Shown here piece by piece: positions 14,570 through 21,672 of a stretch of 21,672 nucleotides of DNA. The notes beneath the pieces were generated by a model that saw only the letters and a list, made by a program, of their open reading frames with translations, was not told where the DNA came from and did not search any database. The DNA lies in NCBI GenBank assembly GCA_050260215.1, contig JBLNBU010000054.1, positions 1 through 21,672 on the forward strand. The letters run 5' to 3'. This stretch comes from JBLNBU01 sp050260215. Its GTDB lineage: Bacteria; Pseudomonadota; Alphaproteobacteria; Rhodospirillales; Magnetospirillaceae. A program made the position numbers and the translations under genes. The stretch's first letter is position 1. Each line of letters begins with the position of its first letter.

Positions 14570-15973
14570 TCAGAAAATCGCCGCCGCCCACGCCGCGGCG
14601 ACCGCGGCGCTGCCGGCCAGGCCGGGGACCAGGGCGGGCAGGCGGCGGGCCACGCCTTGGGCGGCCAGGATGCGCCAGCCCAGGCGGGCCGACCACAGGA
14701 TGCCAAGCCCGAACAGCGCCGCCTTCAGCCCCGTCACCGCCACCACCGGCAGGCCGACGGCTTTCAGCGCGGTGAACAGGCCGCCGCCCAGGCCCAGAAG
14801 CAGCGACACCAACACCACCGGGGCGAACTGGTAGCCCAGCTCCAGCATGCGGCGCGCCAGGGTGCGGCCGCCGCCGAAGCGGCCGGCCAGCCAGGCCGAG
14901 GCCAGGGAACAGGCGGCCAGCACGGCGGCGGTGGCGGCCATGGCGGCCAACATGAAGCCGGCGATCATGATGGCGTCCATCCACATGAACACCTCGCGCC
15001 GCTCGGGGTGGACGGCCATCAGCCACGAGGGGCCCGGCTCGACCAGCCACATCAGGTCGCGGTCGATGGCCCATTCGCCCACCGCGTCGCGCCAGCGCTG
15101 CCAGGTCTTCAGCACGCCCCACAGGAAGCCGCCCAGCGCCACGCCGCCGCCCAGGAACAGAAACACCAGCTCCGACCAGTTGGGATTGCGGTTGGCGATG
15201 TCCTCGATCTCGGCGCCGGGCATCCGCAGCTTGAGAAACAGCCCGCCCTTGGCCGGCGGGCTGACGCAGCGGAAGCATTCGATGCAGTGGCGGGATTCGG
15301 TCTTGCGCTTCAGGTCGATCATGGTCGGGCAGACGCCGCGGTCGGTCCACAGGTCGCCGCCCGCCTCCGGCCGCTTGGGCGCGAACTCGACTGCGCCCAG
15401 GCGCGAGAATACGCCCAGCAGCAGGCCGATGGGGCAGGCATGGCGGCACCACGGCCGCTTGCCCGGAGCGAACAGCCAGCCCAGCAGGATGGCCGCCGCC
15501 ATGGTGCCGCCGAACACCTCGGCCGCTGCCTCGGGGTGGCTGCGCACCCCGGTGGTCTGGCCCAGCACGGTGACCACCACGAACGACACCACCGGCGTCC
15601 CCGGCCAGGTCAGCCACTTGGGCGGCGACAGGCGCAGGCCGCGCCTGCTGGCCGCCTCGGAGGCCGCGCCCATGGGGCAGAGGATGCCGCACCACGACCG
15701 CCCGGTGACCAGCACCGACACCAGCAGCAGCGGGAACCACAAGCCCCACAGGGCCAGGTTGGCGAACGGCGTCAGGTGGTCGAAGGGGCCGGCGGTCTCG
15801 GGGGCCTCGGGCAGGAAGGCCGGCACCAGGATCAGTCCGCAGAACACCACGAACATCACCGCATGGACCAGCGGCAGCCATTTGAGGTTGGTGACGAACC
15901 ACCATTCCAGCCGCCCGGCCAGCGGCGCGGTGCGCCGGACTAATTCGGCCGCGGGCAGCTGGCGGTGCATCAT
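14570..15973 (-). CDS. Polytopic 4Fe-4S membrane protein of iron-import operon (FtrD/NapH/YccM-like)
   Basis: This encodes a 467-residue integral membrane protein, probably an electron-transfer partner for the FTR1 permease encoded just upstream. It has several hydrophobic segments (about 32-54, 72-90, 127-140, 157-169, 268-288, and three or more after 330). Two CxxxCP motifs sit at membrane edges: WCGILCP (Cys95, Cys99) and WCRHACP (Cys176, Cys180). A ferredoxin-like CIECFRC (Cys230, 233, 236) is paired with Cys215 in GVCP. This layout matches NapH/FixG-type proteins and the FtrD component of FtrABCD iron systems. Its start overlaps the FTR1 stop by four bases (ATGA), so translation is coupled. 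The C-terminal ~180 residues add more helices than NapH has. Confidence 0.8.
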   Translation of the reverse strand: MMHRQLPAAELVRRTAPLAGRLEWWFVTNLKWLPLVHAVMFVVFCGLILVPAFLPEAPETAGPFDHLTPFANLALWGLWFPLLLVSVLVTGRSWCGILCPMGAASEAASRRGLRLSPPKWLTWPGTPVVSFVVVTVLGQTTGVRSHPEAAAEVFGGTMAAAILLGWLFAPGKRPWCRHACPIGLLLGVFSRLGAVEFAPKRPEAGGDLWTDRGVCPTMIDLKRKTESRHCIECFRCVSPPAKGGLFLKLRMPGAEIEDIANRNPNWSELVFLFLGGGVALGGFLWGVLKTWQRWRDAVGEWAIDRDLMWLVEPGPSWLMAVHPERREVFMWMDAIMIAGFMLAAMAATAAVLAACSLASAWLAGRFGGGRTLARRMLELGYQFAPVVLVSLLLGLGGGLFTALKAVGLPVVAVTGLKAALFGLGILWSARLGWRILAAQGVARRLPALVPGLAGSAAVAAAWAAAIF

Positions 15974-17139
15974 GACGCGGCCCTCAGGCGGCGCACCGCC
16001 CAGCCGCCCAAGAGCGGCAGCAAGAGGGCCAGCATGGCCGCCTGGGCGGCCAGGGTCTCGGCGGTGGGGAACAGGCCGATCAGCGGCAGGCGCGGCACCC
16101 CGTCGACGGGGGTGGCGGCCAGCCAGCGGGCCTCCTGCAGTTCCAGCACGCCCTGGCCGGCGAACGCCACCGCCAACGCGTACAGCAGCACCGCGGTGCC
16201 GGCGAAGAACGGCCCCAGCGGCAGCTTCATCGATGCCTTGCGCATGACCCAGTAGACGGCGCCCAGGCCGACCACGGCGCAGGCGAAGCCGGCGCCCACC
16301 GCAGGCCCCTGCCCCGGCGCGCCGGACACCAGCGCCTGGTAGAACAGCACCGTCTCGGCGCCCTCGCGGTAGACGGCCAGGAAGGCGGCGAAGCCCAGCG
16401 ACATCACCTGACCGCCCGACAGCGCCTTCTCGACCTGGCCGCGGATGTAGCCCTGCCAGCGCGCCGCCTCACGCCGGGCGAACAGCCAGTGGCTGACATA
16501 GGCCAGCACGGCGGCGGCGACGATCATGGTGACGCCGCCCACTGCCTCGCTGTTGGGGCCGGCGGAGTCCACCAGGGCGGACAGCGCCACCGCGGTGGCC
16601 AGGCTGGCCGCCACCGCCAGCGCCACCGCGCCCCACACCACCTTGAGCCGGTCGCCCGCGCCCAGGCGACGCAGGTAGGCGGCCAGGGCGGCGATTACCA
16701 GGATGGCCTCGAACCCTTCGCGCAGCAGGATCAACAATGACTGCAGGAACGCCGCCATGGGCCCGGAGGCGGCCGAGCTGCGGACACTGGCCGCCGCCTC
16801 GACGTCGGCCTTAAGGGTGGTCCACGCCGCGGCCAGCCGCGGCGCGGGCGCGCCCTTGTTGGCCAGGCCGATCACCGAAGCGAACTCGGACTCGATGCGG
16901 CCCTTGGCGTCGGCATCGGCGGCGCCGATGTCGGCCTCGAGCCCCGACTCCTCGAACACCGAGAAATAGAGGTCCGAGAAGCCGTCGCCGGTGGCCTCGC
17001 CCTTGGCCGGGTCGTAGGCGGCAACCAGCGCGTCGCCGGCAGCGGCCAGCCGGGCCGCCACCGCCTGATGGTCGAGGGTGGCCGCGCCCGCCGGGGCGGC
17101 AGCCAGAAGGGCAAGGACCAGCAGCAGGGCGCGGATCAT
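15970..17139 (-). CDS. FTR1-family iron permease with N-terminal periplasmic domain
   Basis: This encodes a predicted 389-residue high-affinity iron permease of the inner membrane (FtrC/EfeU relatives). A signal-type segment (1-20, ending AGAA) is followed by a soluble domain (about 21-125) containing DLYFSVFEESGLEADI. A seven-helix FTR1 domain begins near 128. Both REGxE iron-passage motifs are present: REGFEAIL at 140-147 and REGAE at 259-263. I place the start at the ATG at 17139, which overlaps the upstream gene's TGA by four bases and is followed at once by the signal segment. The open frame continues upstream to 17472 but only as a shadow of the preceding gene. With the Fe-S protein downstream this looks like an FtrCD-type importer; no P19 or cupredoxin gene is in the window. 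Confidence 0.9.
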   Translation of the reverse strand: MIRALLLVLALLAAAPAGAATLDHQAVAARLAAAGDALVAAYDPAKGEATGDGFSDLYFSVFEESGLEADIGAADADAKGRIESEFASVIGLANKGAPAPRLAAAWTTLKADVEAAASVRSSAASGPMAAFLQSLLILLREGFEAILVIAALAAYLRRLGAGDRLKVVWGAVALAVAASLATAVALSALVDSAGPNSEAVGGVTMIVAAAVLAYVSHWLFARREAARWQGYIRGQVEKALSGGQVMSLGFAAFLAVYREGAETVLFYQALVSGAPGQGPAVGAGFACAVVGLGAVYWVMRKASMKLPLGPFFAGTAVLLYALAVAFAGQGVLELQEARWLAATPVDGVPRLPLIGLFPTAETLAAQAAMLALLLPLLGGWAVRRLRAAS

Positions 17140-17546
17140 TTGTTCACCTGGAAGACTTCGGGGGGAACCTTGGCGGCATCCAGGGTGCGGGCGTCGGCGG
17201 TGATGGCGGCCCGCAGCTCGCCCGCACCGCGGGCCACCGCCGCCTGGTCGCCGGCGCTCACCGCCTTGCGCAGGCCGGCGAACATCTGCTCGACCTCGAC
17301 CGCGCGCTTGGCGGCGATCTCCTTGCGGATGGCCGCTTCCAGCTTGCCGTCCTCGAACTTCTGGAAATAGGCGTCGTTGAGCGCCCGCTTGGCCACGTCG
17401 GCCTGGCCCTTGGCCGCCGCCGCCTCGGCTTCCGCCACCTTGGCGGCGACGGTGGCGGCGACCGCCTGCCAATAACCGTCCGCCGCCACCGCGGTGCCGG
17501 CCGCCAGCAGGGCGCCGGCAAGGAAGAGAACACGGAACGGCGACAT
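17136..17546 (-). CDS. Secreted helical protein related to the FTR1 N-terminal domain
   Basis: This encodes a 136-residue protein with a clear signal peptide (MSPFRVLFLAGALLAAGTAV, cleavage near AVAA-DG). The mature part is alpha-helical and rich in Ala, Lys and Glu. The stretch NDAYFQKFEDGKLEAAI (57-73) matches SDLYFSVFEESGLEADI in the N-terminal domain of the FTR1 permease encoded next. The following helices also align, including EVEQMFAGLRKAVSAGD against RIESEFASVIGLANKGA. It therefore looks like a free-standing copy of that domain, perhaps a periplasmic iron-binding or presenting partner (inferred). A promoter at 17586-17614 excludes the longer GTG start at 17594. The ribosome site is weak. 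Its TGA overlaps the FTR1 ATG. Confidence 0.75.
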   Translation of the reverse strand: MSPFRVLFLAGALLAAGTAVAADGYWQAVAATVAAKVAEAEAAAAKGQADVAKRALNDAYFQKFEDGKLEAAIRKEIAAKRAVEVEQMFAGLRKAVSAGDQAAVARGAGELRAAITADARTLDAAKVPPEVFQVNK

Positions 17547-17571
17547 CGGCAGGCCCACGCTTTGTTGTGAA

Positions 17572-17586
17572 TGAGAGCGCGTCTCA
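17572..17586. promoter_or_regulatory. TGA-N9-TCA palindrome at the iron operon start site (candidate iron-responsive operator)
   Basis: TGAGA and TCTCA flank GCGCG. The TGA-N9-TCA spacing matches the iron-rhodo-box described for alphaproteobacteria and bound by RirA. It touches the -10 element and covers the predicted transcription start, an ideal repressor position. A further half-site, TTGAGAAT (17616-17623), lies over the -35 side and resembles a Fur half-site. Which regulator acts cannot be told from sequence alone. Confidence 0.5.
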
Positions 17587-17614
17587 ATATCCACAAGGTT
17601 CGTGGCGATTTCAA
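17586..17614 (-). promoter_or_regulatory. Sigma70-type promoter of the iron-import operon
   Basis: On the minus strand TTGAAA (plus 17609-17614, five of six to consensus) is followed after exactly 17 bases by GATATT (plus 17586-17591, four of six). The predicted start, near 17579, gives a leader of about 33 bases to the ATG at 17546. Confidence 0.6.
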
Positions 17615-17750
17615 GTTGAGAATGGATATCGCTTGCAGATAGCGGGTATGCAGTGCACGCTTTCGCACGGGGCGACGCCGCTTATCGCGGCTCCTCTGCC
17701 CTTGCCCGATTACACTTCCTTTCGTGAAATCCATAGTCTGAGAAAATAAA

Positions 17751-18500
17751 ATGGCTGACGACGCCCCCTCCCTGGCATTTGCCGGTTATAACAAATATCT
17801 TAATTTTGCAAATGCGGTACAAACTCAACGCAGATATATCTTAACGAAAGATGCACATGACTTCCTAAGCTCAGTAGCCCAGATGAGCAGAATTCGCGAG
17901 GCCTCTATTCGAGCCGGCGAACCACTTTTTCGCGCACGACTCGGGTGCCGAATTGAACAAGTTGAGCGAAAACCGGCAGGCCTTGATTACACAGTAATGT
18001 TTGATGAGGAACTTCCATTTAATGTCGAGGGAATGAAGCCAACTGACAACTGGCAGAACGAAGGAAGAGCAAATCCACGTGGCATTTCGTACTTATATAC
18101 AGCCACTGACGCAAACACTGCATGCGCCGAAGTTCGCCCTTGGGTCGGGCAAAAAATATCTGTTGCAACACTAGTGACGAACAAAAATTTGCATATAGTA
18201 GATTGCTCACACAACCATAATGCAGTTCATTTATTTGATATAATGCACAATCCATCATCAACAGTCGAGGATGGGATTTGGCTTGCAATAGACAGGGCTT
18301 TTGCAAAGCCTGTTACTTCTAGCGACAACGCCGCCGACTATATTCCAACACAAATAATTGCGGAGCAGTTCAAGGCATTAGGCTATGATGGAATTAAATA
18401 TAAGAGCACCCTCACAGAATCAGGATACAATATACTTTTATTTGATAAGAATCTTGCATACATAATTAGCTGCACTATATATGAGACCAGAATGATATAA
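17751..18500 (+). CDS. RES-domain protein (NAD+ phosphorylase/glycohydrolase toxin family), no adjacent antitoxin
   Basis: This encodes a 249-residue protein with a RES domain (Pfam PF08808). Compact RES toxins degrade NAD+ and are normally held in check by an Xre/MbcA-type antitoxin. The candidate key residues are present: Arg106 in EGRANPRGISYLY, Tyr116, Glu127 in TACAEVRPWVG, and Ser219 in the YKS stretch before YNILLFD. The N-terminal part (RRYILTKDAHDFLSSVAQMS, then LFRARLG at 60-65) fits the longer RES subfamily, not the ~150-residue toxins. The gene is far more AT-rich than anything around it (sampled 60-base lines are 27-45% GC), with codons unlike its neighbours, so horizontal transfer is likely. 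No antitoxin-sized helix-turn-helix gene flanks it. The ribosome site is poor (GAG-rich). It is divergent from the iron operon and convergent with ppdK. Confidence 0.8.
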   Translation: MADDAPSLAFAGYNKYLNFANAVQTQRRYILTKDAHDFLSSVAQMSRIREASIRAGEPLFRARLGCRIEQVERKPAGLDYTVMFDEELPFNVEGMKPTDNWQNEGRANPRGISYLYTATDANTACAEVRPWVGQKISVATLVTNKNLHIVDCSHNHNAVHLFDIMHNPSSTVEDGIWLAIDRAFAKPVTSSDNAADYIPTQIIAEQFKALGYDGIKYKSTLTESGYNILLFDKNLAYIISCTIYETRMI

Positions 18501-18555
18501 GTTACTGTCGATGAATATGGGCCCGAATATCATGTCAGGCCCGCATCGTAGTCAC

Positions 18556-18583
18556 AAAAAAGGGGCCCCTTGCGGAGCCCCTT
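18556..18583 (-). terminator. Intrinsic terminator of ppdK
   Basis: On the minus strand a seven-base stem (AAGGGGC/GCCCCTT, plus 18560-18566 and 18577-18583) runs straight into six T residues (plus 18556-18561). It begins 25 bases after the ppdK stop codon. This is the clearest rho-independent terminator in the window. On the plus strand it has no U-tract, so it would not efficiently stop the RES transcript. Confidence 0.8.
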
Positions 18584-18607
18584 CCCTGTCAAACCGGTCG
18601 GTCCGGC

Positions 18608-21292
<2,685 letters not shown>

Positions 21293-21381
21293 GGCTACCC
21301 CTTTTTCTTAGACCCTTAAGACCCCCCTTTCCCGCCATCCGGGGCCATCATCCCCAGCGAACGGGAAAGGACTTCCATATT

Positions 21382-21424
21382 GCCTCGATTTTCACGGGAT
21401 TCCCATCATCCCGGGGGACGAGGC
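21382..21424 (-). other. Two-tier hairpin between glyS and ppdK
   Basis: An outer six-base stem (GCCTCG 21382-21387 with CGAGGC 21419-21424) encloses an inner six-base stem (CGGGAT 21395-21400 with ATCCCG 21408-21413). It starts 17 bases past the glyS stop. There is no long U-tract on the minus strand. It could be a glyS 3' stabiliser, a weak terminator or part of the ppdK leader. The remaining intergenic sequence, 21293-21381, shows no promoter I can assign firmly. Confidence 0.4.
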
Positions 21425-21440
21425 AAAGGATTTCGTGCAA

Positions 21441-21672
21441 CTAGCCCTCGATGCGCGAGAAATCGGCCACCCGGCCCATGGCCGCACCGATTTCCGCCAG
21501 CAGTTTCAGGCGATTGGCCCGAAGCGGCGCGTCGTCGCAATTGACCGTGACCTTGTCGAAGAAGGCGTCGACCGGCTGGCGCAGCCGGGCCAGCACCGCC
21601 ATGGCCTCGCCGAAACGCTCGGCGCGGATGGCCTGGTCGGCACCGGCGGCGACGTCCGCCAGGGCGGCGTAG
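21441..21672 (-). CDS. glyS: Glycyl-tRNA synthetase beta subunit, C-terminal fragment (gene continues past the window)
   Basis: Only the last 77 codons are inside the window; the start lies beyond 21672. The visible protein contains RLRQPVDAFFDKVTVNCDD, then LRANRLKLL and VADFSRIEG before the TAG stop. This is the characteristic C-terminal end of GlyS, part of the anticodon-binding (DALR-like) domain of the alpha2-beta2 bacterial glycyl-tRNA synthetase. The glyS-ppdK order is common in alphaproteobacteria. The enzyme charges tRNA-Gly with glycine in the cytoplasm. The gene is truncated by the window edge, not by a mutation. Confidence 0.9.
   Translation of the reverse strand, partial: YAALADVAAGADQAIRAERFGEAMAVLARLRQPVDAFFDKVTVNCDDAPLRANRLKLLAEIGAAMGRVADFSRIEG

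Noticed and set aside
12967..14706. Long minus-strand open frame (579 codons) opposite pyk
   Set aside because: Complete overlap with an unmistakable pyruvate kinase; low-complexity product without motifs.
17547..17594. GTG start at 17594 for the secreted FTR1-N-like protein
   Set aside because: It lies upstream of the predicted -10 element and would bury the signal peptide; the ATG at 17546 fits better.
17567..17749. 60-codon plus-strand frame ending one base before the RES start, considered as an antitoxin
   Set aside because: It overlaps the iron-operon promoter and palindrome, has no helix-turn-helix or antitoxin motif, and no good ribosome site. Kept only as a weak possibility.

Overview
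The window is a GC-rich chromosomal segment carrying mostly housekeeping genes of an alphaproteobacterium, most likely a Rhodospirillaceae/Magnetospirillum-type organism. This placement is inferred from the GC-rich codon use, a GAAC-N7-GAAC (alphaproteobacterial LexA) box, and gene order such as glyS-ppdK and acpP-fabF-mltG. No database search was possible. The first ~110 bases are an abnormal run of G-rich, near-homopolymeric sequence that looks like a degraded contig end.

Layout. 197-2251 (-) is a membrane-anchored PAS/DnaQ-type exonuclease fusion. It is divergent from a short imuA-like gene at 2420-3043 (+), which sits behind a clear SOS box. Two small tandem paralogous genes of unknown function follow on the minus strand (3022-3219, 3347-3541), then a CX5R tyrosine-phosphatase-like gene with its own promoter (3683-4189, -). 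The storage-sugar block is glgC (-), divergent from glgA-glk (+). Next is a minus-strand fatty-acid/envelope cluster, transcribed fabD, fabG, acpP, fabF, mltG, with hairpins between several genes. Pyruvate kinase (+) is divergent from fabD.

A compact three-gene iron-import operon follows on the minus strand, transcribed from 17546 to 14570. It encodes a secreted FTR1-N-like protein, an FTR1 permease and a polytopic Fe-S protein. The genes are joined by ATGA overlaps, behind a good sigma70-type promoter with a TGA-N9-TCA palindrome over the predicted start site. Divergent from it is an AT-rich island with a RES-domain (NAD-consuming toxin family) gene and no visible antitoxin. The window ends with ppdK (-), which has a classic U-tract terminator, and the 3' end of glyS (-).

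How the genes connect. GlgC, GlgA and Glk link glycogen storage with glucose phosphorylation. Pyk and PPDK catalyse the forward and reverse steps between PEP and pyruvate. FabD, FabG, AcpP and FabF form the core elongation machinery for fatty acids, with MltG trimming nascent peptidoglycan. I found no CRISPR array, IS element, rRNA or tRNA. The parts most worth following up are the orphan RES island, the iron operon with its duplicated FTR1 N-terminal domain, the solitary SOS-controlled imuA homologue, and the two small paralogues beside it. I see no complete new multi-gene system that can be firmly claimed.
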